This document shows positions 44,173 through 53,273 of a stretch of DNA of 59,331 bases, piece by piece. Each line of letters opens with the position of its first letter. The first letter of the stretch is position 1. Below the pieces are notes generated by a model, which was not told the DNA's origin, made no database searches, and saw only the letters and a list, made by a program, of their open reading frames with translations. Both the position numbers and the translations under genes were made by a program. Source of the DNA: CAMTVQ01 sp947085255 (GTDB taxonomy: Bacteria; Bacteroidota; Bacteroidia; Sphingobacteriales; Sphingobacteriaceae); contig CAMTVQ010000003.1 in NCBI GenBank assembly GCA_947085255.1, positions 1 through 59,331 on the forward strand, read 5' to 3'.

Positions 44173-44772
44173 TTACCGAACGGTATAACGTAAACTAAAA
44201 CTTACAACAACATTATAGTAATTGGGCGAAAATCGCCTATAATTTGCTGCCGAATTGGTAACTCGGGCATTAAAAGATAATTTATCGATGATTTGTACAT
44301 CGCCACCAAAACAATAGCCAAAATCGTTGGTAAAGAAAGAGTTGGTAATATCACGTTCGGTGTTGCCATCATCAAAAATAGCGTTGTTGAGTACCGCATA
44401 GTAAGCACCCAATTGTAGTTTTGTACGCTTACTTATTTGGTAGTTATAGAGCAATGGCAATTCTATATAAGTAAGGGTAAGGTTAAAAATTGGTTTTGCT
44501 GGTCCTGATGAACTGGTATCTACCTTACTTCTACTGCCTTTTCGGGCATATAAAAACTCTAATTGCACACTTGATTTAGACTTGCGGAACGAACGTTTTA
44601 TTGCAGCACCTGCCACTAATCCCGCTTTATTAAATCCGCCAAGGCTATCGCCTGTTATTTGTGAAGCATTTAAACCGGCTATAATGGATGCATTAAAGCC
44701 TTGTGCCTGTGTTTTTAAGCTTGCTATAAAAAGAAGTGCAAGTGTAAACGTAAGTTTCAGTAATTTGGGCAT
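44173..44772 (-). CDS. PorT-like outer-membrane beta-barrel protein
   Basis: This 199-residue protein has a signal peptide (to TQAQG) followed by a barrel-like body with alternating hydrophobic residues (GLNASQITGD, LEFLYARKGS, YIELPLLYNYQISKRTKLQLG). It matches the outer-membrane beta-barrel family of PorT-like proteins in Bacteroidota. Its function is not known. It is divergent from the Nudix gene with a 17-base gap. Confidence 0.8.
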   Translation of the reverse strand: MPKLLKLTFTLALLFIASLKTQAQGFNASIIAGLNASQITGDSLGGFNKAGLVAGAAIKRSFRKSKSSVQLEFLYARKGSRSKVDTSSSGPAKPIFNLTLTYIELPLLYNYQISKRTKLQLGAYYAVLNNAIFDDGNTERDITNSFFTNDFGYCFGGDVQIIDKLSFNARVTNSAANYRRFSPNYYNVVVSFSLRYTVR

Positions 44773-44789
44773 GTGGTAAAAATAAGCAA

Positions 44790-45239
44790 ATGAATAAGAA
44801 TTTCAATGTTCGGGTGTATGGCTTACTGCTTAATGAGCAAAAGCAACTATTGGTAACTGATGAGTTTGAGTTCGGATTTGCTTTTACCAAACTACCAGGA
44901 GGTGGATTGGAATACGGAGAAAGTACATTGAACTGTGTGAAACGTGAGTTTTTAGAGGAGTGCAATTTTGAAATAGACGTAATACAGCATTTTTATACCA
45001 CCGATTTTTTTGTAGAATCGGCTTTTGGTGGTGGGCAACTACTGAGCATTTATTATATAGTGCAACCTAAAAAGCCTATTACTCTTGCTGTAAAAAACAA
45101 ACGGTTTGATTTTGACAATGTAGAAGAAAAAGCCCAATTATTTAGATGGATGCCGCTTACACTGCAAACAATGGAAGAAATGACCTTTCCAATTGATAAG
45201 CATGTAGTAAAACTGCTCTTGAATTTAGGCGATGCTTAA
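44790..45239 (+). CDS. Nudix hydrolase
   Basis: This 149-residue protein hydrolyses nucleoside diphosphates linked to another group. The Nudix box GGLEYGESTLNCVKREFLEE (residues about 35-54) fits G-x5-E-x7-RE-U-x-EE; the next residues are C-N-F, so the usual glycine is replaced. The substrate is unknown. Its 3' end overlaps the first glycosyltransferase of the EPS locus by 15 bases, convergently. The promoter-like TAATTTG (44763-44769 region) lies in the signal-peptide part of the neighbouring barrel gene. Confidence 0.88.
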   Translation: MNKNFNVRVYGLLLNEQKQLLVTDEFEFGFAFTKLPGGGLEYGESTLNCVKREFLEECNFEIDVIQHFYTTDFFVESAFGGGQLLSIYYIVQPKKPITLAVKNKRFDFDNVEEKAQLFRWMPLTLQTMEEMTFPIDKHVVKLLLNLGDA

Positions 45240-46352
45240 ATAGGTTTCCAAAGTTCGTTTGGCGGTATCTTGCCACGAAAACTGTTTTGCCCGTTCAAAT
45301 CCTTTTTGTATCAGTAGGTCTTTTTCGATCTTGTTTTGAAGCAGGAAGATTATAGCGTTAGCCATAGTATCGGCATCAGTTGGAGGTACTAGCAGTGCTG
45401 CATCAGCAGCAACTTCGGCGATAGCAGATATATTAGCAGCTATTACGGCAGTGCCACAGCTCATCGCCTCTAATACCGGAATGCCAAAACTTTCGCGCAG
45501 TGAAGGATATAAAAACAGACTTGCTAAGCTATATATTGCAGGTAATTCGTTGTTTGGAATATAGCCCGGTAATATAATATGATTGATTAGCTCGGGTGTG
45601 TTTTGCTCTTGTAAAAGTCTTTTTAGCGAGTTGATATCATAATCGACAATTACCAAGGGTAATGGTGCCGCTGTTTGTGTTGCATACAAATTGTATGCTT
45701 TAGTAACAGTGTACAGGTTTTTTTTAGGGTCGGTATTACCAAAAAAGAGCAGATATGTTTCAGGTAATTGGTACTTTAACCTAATTTGTTGTAGCGTTTC
45801 GGTAGCTGTTGCCGGTAAAAAATGATTACCTACTCCATTATAATTAACACATATTTTATCAGCAGCTTTAGGAAAACGTGCAGCTATGATTGCTTTTTCT
45901 GAATTGGAAACAGTGCTGATTATAGCTGATTTTCGAATCAACATTGGTACTAATAGTTGGCGGTAAAAGTTGCCCAATTTTTGGTAAGCCGTGCCTTTGC
46001 TGAAATTATTTCGTTCAAGGTAAATAATATCATGCAGGGTGGTAATTAGTTTGCAATGGGTAATAATAGGAGCTGTATTGCTGGTACAATGCAATACTTT
46101 TACCTGCTTAAAAAATGCGGCAATAGGCAAGGCTATTTGTTCCCAAAGTATAAAATTAGGCATCCAAACGCGCACTATTTTTATGTTTTTACTTTCGGAT
46201 AGTACGCTACTATCTACATCTGGTCGTACAAATATGTAAAACACATGTTCGGTATCAAGCAACTCTAGTTGTTTAATAATTTCCAGAATGACGATGTCCA
46301 TTCCGTGTTTTTTTGCTCTAAACAAACGTTGCGCCTCAATCCCTATTTTCAT
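45225..46352 (-). CDS. Glycosyltransferase family 4
   Basis: A GT-B fold glycosyltransferase of 375 residues. The N-terminal domain starts KIGIEAQRLFRAKKHGMD and the C-terminal nucleotide-sugar domain carries FGNTDPKKNLYT and YPSLRESFGIPVLEAMSCG, the EX7E region of GT4. It adds a sugar, likely mannose or glucose, to the growing lipid-linked repeat. It is the last gene of the EPS locus, overlapping the upstream glycosyltransferase by 17 bases. Confidence 0.88.
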   Translation of the reverse strand: MKIGIEAQRLFRAKKHGMDIVILEIIKQLELLDTEHVFYIFVRPDVDSSVLSESKNIKIVRVWMPNFILWEQIALPIAAFFKQVKVLHCTSNTAPIITHCKLITTLHDIIYLERNNFSKGTAYQKLGNFYRQLLVPMLIRKSAIISTVSNSEKAIIAARFPKAADKICVNYNGVGNHFLPATATETLQQIRLKYQLPETYLLFFGNTDPKKNLYTVTKAYNLYATQTAAPLPLVIVDYDINSLKRLLQEQNTPELINHIILPGYIPNNELPAIYSLASLFLYPSLRESFGIPVLEAMSCGTAVIAANISAIAEVAADAALLVPPTDADTMANAIIFLLQNKIEKDLLIQKGFERAKQFSWQDTAKRTLETYLSIA

Positions 46353-47547
46353 CCTTCGTTTTTGTGTTGAGTGCTACTTGTTCATGCGGTGTATGGATGA
46401 ATTTTTTATTTGCACTTTTTAGTTTCAACAATGCCATTCCCATTAACATAAATGCTTTTGGTAATGATAGAAAGGCAGTTAAGGTGCTTTTGGTGTAAAA
46501 GCTTTTTGGAACACTTATCCACAAACTAATCATACATAATGTGGTAATAATTACCCATTCTTGGTTATGCAAAAGGGCAGGAGACAGCAGCGAGCCGATG
46601 CATGCAATTTGTAAAAATCCTAATAGCAGTAAGCGAGGCAATAATACATAATGCGTTACCTTGTTTAAATAATCTACTTGATGGTGCTTAAAGAAGCTAA
46701 TTAAAGCCGTAAGGAAATATTTTTTAAGATATACAAATTGTGCAGATATCCAGCGCAAGCGTTGATTACCAAATACTTCAGCTTTCATTACTTTTTCATC
46801 ATACACTAAGGCGTCTTCCAAATACTCTATTTTGTTGCCCTCTTTAATAATGGCAACTTCCAGTTCTTTATCAAAGCCACCAATGGCAGTAATCTGTAAC
46901 ATCCAGCGCTTAAAATCGGGATAGGTAAAAGCCATACCCGACCCAATTAGTGCAGACGAAAAGCCCAAAACACGCTGTGCTTTACGGAAAATGTGGTTAT
47001 TTATTTCTTCGCTAATAGCATCTAAAATGGCAAAACTAGTATTTAGGTTTTTAGCTACTCGATGACCTTGTACTGCTTTAAAACCACGTTGCATACCCTC
47101 ATTTACTTTCTCAAGAAAAGCAGGCTCCATTAAATTGTCAATGTCTAACACAACAATGTAATCGTACTCGTTTTCGGGTAAATAATTGAGCACTGCAATA
47201 AGCGATTGCGATTTAGTGCTTTGCTCAAATACAACTTCAATCACTATTAATGGCATTGCTTTTAGGGTAGTTATTGTGCTTGGTTGCAATGAATCTGCTG
47301 CCACTACTACATCATATTTGTCTTTTGGGTAGTGTTGCAATAGGGCATGGGCGGCACTTTCAAGGATTACTGCATCGCCTTTGTAAGCGCACAGCACTAC
47401 CACAATTTTTTTAGGAGCAACTGCGGCTTTTTTTTGTGGTTTGTACCCAATTAATCCTACCAAAGCAAAAAACAAAATATACGCCACATTTAATGCAGCT
47501 ATAAGTAGTAGTAGGTAAATAATAAAGGAAAGTATAGTTAGTATCAT
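46336..47547 (-). CDS. Membrane glycosyltransferase family 2
   Basis: A 403-residue GT2 enzyme with an N-terminal membrane helix (about 4-35), a cytoplasmic GT-A domain (VVVLCAYKGDAVILESAAH, DxD motif in VVLDIDN) and two to four C-terminal membrane helices. The layout is that of processive or membrane-bound GT2 enzymes of the BcsA/HasA type, but shorter. It overlaps the genes on both sides, as expected for an operon. Confidence 0.85.
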   Translation of the reverse strand: MILTILSFIIYLLLLIAALNVAYILFFALVGLIGYKPQKKAAVAPKKIVVVLCAYKGDAVILESAAHALLQHYPKDKYDVVVAADSLQPSTITTLKAMPLIVIEVVFEQSTKSQSLIAVLNYLPENEYDYIVVLDIDNLMEPAFLEKVNEGMQRGFKAVQGHRVAKNLNTSFAILDAISEEINNHIFRKAQRVLGFSSALIGSGMAFTYPDFKRWMLQITAIGGFDKELEVAIIKEGNKIEYLEDALVYDEKVMKAEVFGNQRLRWISAQFVYLKKYFLTALISFFKHHQVDYLNKVTHYVLLPRLLLLGFLQIACIGSLLSPALLHNQEWVIITTLCMISLWISVPKSFYTKSTLTAFLSLPKAFMLMGMALLKLKSANKKFIHTPHEQVALNTKTKDENRD

Positions 47548-48671
47548 GCAGGTAAAGTTAGTTTTTGATATTCTTGCTCAATACGGCTTACCATTGTTTT
47601 TTGGTCAAACGTAGTCGTAATAGTTTGCAAAGCATTTTGCGCCAGTTTAGCACGTAAAGAGGTATCTTTATGTAATAAAAGTATATTATTGGCTAATGCT
47701 TTTTCATCTTGGCAATCAAAAAACAATCCGTTTTTTTTGTCTTCAATAATCTCTTTTGTACCATCTACGGGTGTGGCAATACACGCTTTTTGCATCGCCA
47801 TTGCTTCAAGTGCACCAAAAGGCAAACCTTCCCATAGCGAAGGAAGCACATATATATCTATAGCATGTAATACGTCGGGTATATCTTGTCTAAAATCTTC
47901 AAATTTTAGTAAGTGCATAATATTTGCCTCTTGTGCAAAAGCTATTGCTTTCTCTTTTAAATCGCCATCGCCTATTAGTAAAAAGAATATCTCATCGGTT
48001 TGTTTGGCTACAAGGCTAATTGCTTTTAGCAGTGTAATAGGATCTTTTTGCTTGGTGATACGTGCAATGTAACCTACTATCGTTTTGTTTTTTGGTAAAT
48101 CTAATATGCTGCCAATATCTGCATGCTGCACATTTGGATTAAATTTTTGTGTGTCTACCCCGTTATAAATAACCGTAGATCGCTGCATATTAAATCGTGT
48201 AATACCATCTGTTTGATTGGCTTTAGATACACAAATAGTAAGGTTAGCTTGACGGGTAAGTACCCACTCGGAGAGTTCACGCAATTTGCGTACAAAAAAA
48301 GACTGGTCTTGGTGAAATGACCAGCCATGTACCGTGTAAATAATGGGAATGCCCGCCTTTTTAGCCGCTATAAAGCTGTTAGACATTGCCCTGCTGCCAT
48401 GTGCATGTACTAAATCAATCTGCTCATTGCGGATAATGTTACTTATTTCTTTGCTTTGACGTAAGTCGAATGGACTTAGTGTAGGTATTACATAGGTTTT
48501 TACTCCACGTTCGTTTAGGGTATCAATCATTGCCCCATCCGTAAAAGCAAGTACTACCGATTCGTAACGTGTGGCGTCCAGTCCTTTTACCACATCTAAT
48601 ACATGCGATTCGCCGCCTCCAATTTCACCCTGCCTAATAGTGTGTAATATCTTTAGTTTGCCTTGATTCAT
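47544..48671 (-). CDS. Glycosyltransferase family 4
   Basis: A 375-residue GT-B enzyme with IRQGEIGGGESHVLDVVKGL at the start, VGYIARITKQKDPITLLKAI in the donor domain and LPSLWEGLPFGALEAMAMQ (EX7E). It transfers a sugar from a nucleotide donor within EPS repeat synthesis. A four-base overlap with the next gene indicates translational coupling. Confidence 0.9.
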   Translation of the reverse strand: MNQGKLKILHTIRQGEIGGGESHVLDVVKGLDATRYESVVLAFTDGAMIDTLNERGVKTYVIPTLSPFDLRQSKEISNIIRNEQIDLVHAHGSRAMSNSFIAAKKAGIPIIYTVHGWSFHQDQSFFVRKLRELSEWVLTRQANLTICVSKANQTDGITRFNMQRSTVIYNGVDTQKFNPNVQHADIGSILDLPKNKTIVGYIARITKQKDPITLLKAISLVAKQTDEIFFLLIGDGDLKEKAIAFAQEANIMHLLKFEDFRQDIPDVLHAIDIYVLPSLWEGLPFGALEAMAMQKACIATPVDGTKEIIEDKKNGLFFDCQDEKALANNILLLHKDTSLRAKLAQNALQTITTTFDQKTMVSRIEQEYQKLTLPA

Positions 48672-48679
48672 GGTGTAAT

Positions 48680-49588
48680 TTATAGCGTTTCGGACTGTAT
48701 TTTTAAGTTAAGGTGTTTCAAATGCCAAAATAACCCTTTAATGTAGGCATTTACATGTTTCCACTCGGTTTTTAGTATAAAGCTAAGTATGTTTTTAGGC
48801 ATAGCAATACCTAAAAGGTAGGCTAAACTGATTGCAAATTGTACAGTGTTGGTATTTAAGCGCATAAACAACAATCGGTTGCGCGTAAGGTAATAGGTTT
48901 TAAATGGTGAATTTTTACCAGTTGATACCGATTCTTTGTGGTACACTTTTGATTGTGACTCGTACCAAATAGTATAACCTGCGCGCTTTATCCGTTCGCA
49001 GTAGTCCATTTCTTCGTAATACAAAAAGTAGGTATCTATCATTAAACCGATTTTCTGTACTACTTTTCGTGATAGCATCATGGCAGCACCATGTGCCCTG
49101 TTGGTAGGCATTGCTACATCGTAGCGACCGTCATCTATTTGTTTAGAGCCAATGGCAAAACCACGGCCTGTATAAGGGTTTATAGCTGTAAAACCTGCAA
49201 ATTGTATGGTATTTGGCTGATGGTAAAATAAAATTTTAGGACTTACTGCACCAATACGCTCATCAGATTGCATACGTGCTACTAAAGGCTCTAAAAAATT
49301 ACTAGGCACTTCGGTATCGTTGTTTAGTAGTAAAAAATAGTCTCCTTTTGCCACCTTTAGTCCTACATTATTACCACCTGCAAAGCCCAAGTTTTTACCT
49401 GTGCGGATAAGTTGCACATTGGGATATTGTTTCTCAATGGCAATAGGGTCTTCATCCGAACCATTATCTATTACAATTATTTCTATGGAAGGATACGTCA
49501 GTTTGCTTAATGTATGCAGCAGTTCACATGTTACGGCTGCCTGATTAAAATTGACACTAATGATAGAAACAAGTGGCTGTGTAGTCAT
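48680..49588 (-). CDS. Glycosyltransferase family 2 (rhamnosyltransferase-like)
   Basis: A 302-residue GT-A enzyme with the GT2 start VSIISVNFNQAAVTCELLHT, the nucleotide-binding VIDNGSDED and LLLNNDTEVPSNF, and a short C-terminal hydrophobic region. It resembles WbbL-like rhamnosyltransferases. The sugar is not certain. It lies one base from the ligase gene. Confidence 0.88.
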   Translation of the reverse strand: MTTQPLVSIISVNFNQAAVTCELLHTLSKLTYPSIEIIVIDNGSDEDPIAIEKQYPNVQLIRTGKNLGFAGGNNVGLKVAKGDYFLLLNNDTEVPSNFLEPLVARMQSDERIGAVSPKILFYHQPNTIQFAGFTAINPYTGRGFAIGSKQIDDGRYDVAMPTNRAHGAAMMLSRKVVQKIGLMIDTYFLYYEEMDYCERIKRAGYTIWYESQSKVYHKESVSTGKNSPFKTYYLTRNRLLFMRLNTNTVQFAISLAYLLGIAMPKNILSFILKTEWKHVNAYIKGLFWHLKHLNLKIQSETL

Positions 49589-49589
49589 A

Positions 49590-51014
49590 TCAAGTTGTTA
49601 GGCTTTCTGCGGTGGGTGTACTCAATTTTTCACCCAAAAATAAATATACCATAGAGCCGTATAAGATGAAAGATGTAGGCGACTGCCCAAAAATTTGATT
49701 TCCATATGAGGCTACAGATATACCAAAAAAGCCACAATAAAGTGCCATTAGTTTATACCTCAAATCACTATCTGGCATCCAAAATATTTTAATAAAGCCA
49801 TCAATAAGTACATACAAAACCAGACCTATAAATAAGATTAAGCCTACAATTCCGCCTTCGGCCCATACTTTTACATACCAACTATCTAAGGCAGTTTCGG
49901 CTAAAAAAGTACCAGGTGAGAAGCGTTGTCCCCAACCACCAGCAGAACCAATGCCACCGCCTATCGGTCTTGTTGCTAAGTAGGAAGATAGTTTTTTTTG
50001 ATTGTCTAAACGTACTTGTAGTGATGCGTTTTCGGGGTCGAGGGCGGTACGCATACGACGTACCTGATCGTTTGTTTGCCCAATGGTGGTGTATTTTAGC
50101 CCTACAAAGAACATAATGCCTAAAGTCATGCCTATTACCAGCACTTTTATGTTTTTTGATAGAATGAAATACATGAAAAATCCCGACATAGGTACAAAGA
50201 GAGCACCACGTGTGCCTGAAAGTAACATGCCATAAAAGCAGAGAAGAGCAGTAGCTAAAAATAAGTATTTGCGCAATTTTTCTTTTGCACCTAAAGCCAA
50301 TATGCTCGCTGCTAGTCCTGTATGACCCATAGCTGCACCAAATTGCCCCGCATCTGAGTAAAAGGAGAAGGCGCGTAGTTTACCCATTAATACATGGGTG
50401 GTTGCAGCACCTTCATCCAACCACTTTTTTTCAAAGCTATCTACCCCCAAAAATATTTGTTTTATCGACCATAGTGCTGCCAATACTGATACAATGAACC
50501 ATATTTTGATGAATTTATCTAAATGTTGAGGCTCACTATATAAGATAAATACAATAGGTATAAAAAGTATCATGTAGAGAGATACACCGCGTACAGCATA
50601 AAACCATGCTTCGAAACTACGCGCTTCGGGATTGATGATTTGAAATAGGGTATAGGCAAACCAAATGCCAACAACTACCATTAAGGTATTGCTTATTTTC
50701 TTTAAAACAATTTTGTTCGACTTAAATATTACGGCTAAGAGTGTGAGCACCAATACAGCATCTACACTTAAACCAAACGGGCCTGGTACATAACGGGTAA
50801 TACCGTTTACTATAAATCCCAATATAATTACTGATTCTATACCTACTACTGGTATTCTGAATAACCATATCAAGAAGGCAAGTATAAATGGCATAACTAT
50901 TAAAGCAAAAGCAGTAATAATACCTCCCCATGCAATAACTACTGCCAAAAGAATGGCGGCTATAAGCGTAAAAGAATATGTTATGAGTTCTTTAGGCGAA
51001 ATGTATTCAAACAT
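49590..51014 (-). CDS. O-antigen ligase/polymerase-like membrane protein
   Basis: A 474-residue protein with ten or more membrane helices and the large periplasmic loop (about 305-385) of the Wzy_C/WaaL family, containing the RGALFVPMSG region and IGGGIGSAGGWGQRFSPG. In an EPS operon it more likely polymerises repeat units (Wzy) than ligates to lipid A. Start ATG 51014 is preceded by the Wzz-like gene 32 bases upstream. Confidence 0.82.
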   Translation of the reverse strand: MFEYISPKELITYSFTLIAAILLAVVIAWGGIITAFALIVMPFILAFLIWLFRIPVVGIESVIILGFIVNGITRYVPGPFGLSVDAVLVLTLLAVIFKSNKIVLKKISNTLMVVVGIWFAYTLFQIINPEARSFEAWFYAVRGVSLYMILFIPIVFILYSEPQHLDKFIKIWFIVSVLAALWSIKQIFLGVDSFEKKWLDEGAATTHVLMGKLRAFSFYSDAGQFGAAMGHTGLAASILALGAKEKLRKYLFLATALLCFYGMLLSGTRGALFVPMSGFFMYFILSKNIKVLVIGMTLGIMFFVGLKYTTIGQTNDQVRRMRTALDPENASLQVRLDNQKKLSSYLATRPIGGGIGSAGGWGQRFSPGTFLAETALDSWYVKVWAEGGIVGLILFIGLVLYVLIDGFIKIFWMPDSDLRYKLMALYCGFFGISVASYGNQIFGQSPTSFILYGSMVYLFLGEKLSTPTAESLTT

Positions 51015-51046
51015 TTATCTATTTTTTGCAGCAAATAATGCTTGTT

Positions 51047-53272
51047 TTAAAAACTAAATAGCCCTAAGGTTTCTTTGTTATTCCAATTTAAGGTGATGAT
51101 GCGCTTGAAAAGGATGCGTAGCTTGCTCCGTTTTTTAGGTATATCTCCTAAAAGATTTTCTAAATGATCAGGACTCATCCTGTTGAGTAGGATAACAGGA
51201 GTGTTTTTGTGCGCTTTTTGGTACAGGTTTAGCATGTGGCTATCTGAATTTGTCCACACGCGTTGGCTATCTAAAAGCATTAAAGCTAAATCAACATCTT
51301 TTATTAAATCTACCGGAAGCTGACTGTCTAACAAGGCAGGTAATTCCACAATTATAGTAGTGTATTTTTTAGTTTTATCTGCTGATGACAGTTTTATTAA
51401 TTCCTCGTAGGTTTTTGTTTGCAGGTAATTCATATCTGGAATATATCCAGCTATACTTAAATTAGGATTTAGTGTAATATGTTTGGTAACAGGTGGGCTA
51501 ATATGCGGATGCAAGTACAATACCTCTCCCTGAAAACCAGCCAATTTATTTGCTAAACGTAGCCCCACATATGTTTTTCCTTCGGTTGGTTTAATACTAA
51601 AGAGCTGTATTTTTTTAACACTCTTGTTTACAATGTTTCGTTCTTCCTCTTCTAATATCAGACCGCTGTGTATTTGCTGTAGTAGCATTTTTTCTAACAG
51701 CGAAAAGTCTATTTCTTGCTCATTTGGGTCGTAATTATGAAAAAGGCCCAGTACTTTTAAATCTGTAACTTTTTGTGCTCTAGTGGGTGTTTTTATGCCC
51801 GAATCGAGTAAGTACAAACCTAAAATGACACTTAATGGGAATATAAAGCCAGCAATTAAGGAGGCCAATACCAAAATTTTTCGTTTAGAAGGTTCTGCCT
51901 TTAATGGAAAATAGGGGGGATCTACCATTGAAATATTTCTACTCAATTGTAGGCTGGTTGCTTTTAGTATAGCTTCTTCATAGTTTCGGATAGTTGCAAG
52001 GTATTTTTGTTCGGCAATTTCAATATTTCGTTCTAATTTTTTTACTTCTGAACCAATAGGAGCTAAGCGTCCGTATTCGGTGCTGAAATTGTTTAATCGC
52101 TCTTGTATTACCTTAATTTTCGACTTACTTTCTTCGTTGGTAAGCGTTTTATTTAAAAAATTGTCGAGTAATTTGGTTCTCGAAATACCTTCTTCACTGT
52201 TAGAATACGAGTACAATTCATTGATATCTTTTTCGGCTTCAGCTTTCACTATTTTTATTTGCGCACGATACTTTTCCTTTAATGGTGCATTGTTATTTAG
52301 CTCGGCATTTGCCAATAAATTATTAAGGCGTGTTAATTGAGCTTGTTTTGTCATTAATCGCTCATTTACATCGGCTACTTGTTTGCGAGCCGACATCTTT
52401 GTGGTTATCTTCTTTTCGGCATCTTTAGATGCTTCTAGAGCTTGTTTTTCATTATCTAATTCGGTTTCGGCATCTACTTTTGCCTCTGCCACAAATTTTG
52501 TTTCTTCGTAATAGTTCAGTATGCCATTTTTTATGCGATACTGCTTATAAATATTTTCGGCTTCAAGCAGTTCGTCAAAACATACCTTTGTTTGCTTTTT
52601 AAAAAAGGCAATTACATCTGTAGATTCATCTGCTTTCAACGATTTATAGCGAGTATCCATCACCTGAAACATAATTTCGAGTGTTTCTTGCGTTACAGCA
52701 GGGTCGCCTGATTTATAAGATAACTCAATCATATCGCTTGATTGCTTTCTATTGGCCGATAGATTGCTTGCTATTCTATTTACACTATATATATCAACAT
52801 TAGAATCAAGTATTTGCGTAATGGAGTTTTTCTCGGTAGCATTTTTCATCGCTTTTATACGCTCATATGTTTCCTCCTCGGTTCTACCAGTAAGTTCTTT
52901 TCGTTGTTTAGGAGTAAGCAATTGCCTCAACCTATTAAAGGTTTCTGGGGATATCAAATAAATATTTGGCTCTTTTTGCATCAAATGCTTTGCCATTAGT
53001 CGTATGGCTATTTCCTCATGCGTACCTCTTGATTTTATCGTGTTTATTAGATTGTCGAATGAGTTATTCACCTTAGAGAAGTTGAACATTGGATTGTCCA
53101 TTTCGGCAATGTCAGTTCCGCTTGCCAAACCAGTGTAAATTAAGGTACGGGAGCTGTATTCGCGACGACCGTTGCGGGTTAAAAACACTACTGCAGCAGC
53201 AAGTGTTATTGGGAAAACGAGTAAAATAATTTTATTGCGAAGCAATAAACGAATAAAATCTATTATCGACAT
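51047..53272 (-). CDS. Wzz/GumC-like chain-length protein with degenerate kinase domain
   Basis: A 741-residue inner-membrane polysaccharide co-polymerase. It has an N-terminal membrane helix (about 14-32) and a periplasmic coiled-coil-rich Wzz domain (about 33-460). A second membrane helix (about 470-490) precedes a cytoplasmic domain (about 530-741) of BY-kinase shape. In that domain the P-loop is FSIKPTEGKT (558-567), lacking the first glycine, and the Walker A' acid is Glu643 in TIIVELPA instead of Asp. No tyrosine cluster is at the C-terminus. It is therefore likely a non-kinase assembly protein. It lies between a TolC-like and a ligase gene. Confidence 0.88.
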   Translation of the reverse strand: MSIIDFIRLLLRNKIILLVFPITLAAAVVFLTRNGRREYSSRTLIYTGLASGTDIAEMDNPMFNFSKVNNSFDNLINTIKSRGTHEEIAIRLMAKHLMQKEPNIYLISPETFNRLRQLLTPKQRKELTGRTEEETYERIKAMKNATEKNSITQILDSNVDIYSVNRIASNLSANRKQSSDMIELSYKSGDPAVTQETLEIMFQVMDTRYKSLKADESTDVIAFFKKQTKVCFDELLEAENIYKQYRIKNGILNYYEETKFVAEAKVDAETELDNEKQALEASKDAEKKITTKMSARKQVADVNERLMTKQAQLTRLNNLLANAELNNNAPLKEKYRAQIKIVKAEAEKDINELYSYSNSEEGISRTKLLDNFLNKTLTNEESKSKIKVIQERLNNFSTEYGRLAPIGSEVKKLERNIEIAEQKYLATIRNYEEAILKATSLQLSRNISMVDPPYFPLKAEPSKRKILVLASLIAGFIFPLSVILGLYLLDSGIKTPTRAQKVTDLKVLGLFHNYDPNEQEIDFSLLEKMLLQQIHSGLILEEEERNIVNKSVKKIQLFSIKPTEGKTYVGLRLANKLAGFQGEVLYLHPHISPPVTKHITLNPNLSIAGYIPDMNYLQTKTYEELIKLSSADKTKKYTTIIVELPALLDSQLPVDLIKDVDLALMLLDSQRVWTNSDSHMLNLYQKAHKNTPVILLNRMSPDHLENLLGDIPKKRSKLRILFKRIITLNWNNKETLGLFSF

Positions 53273-53273
53273 A

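Noticed and set aside
51047..53272. Active tyrosine kinase (Wzc).
   Set aside because: P-loop glycine, Walker A' aspartate and the C-terminal tyrosine cluster are missing.
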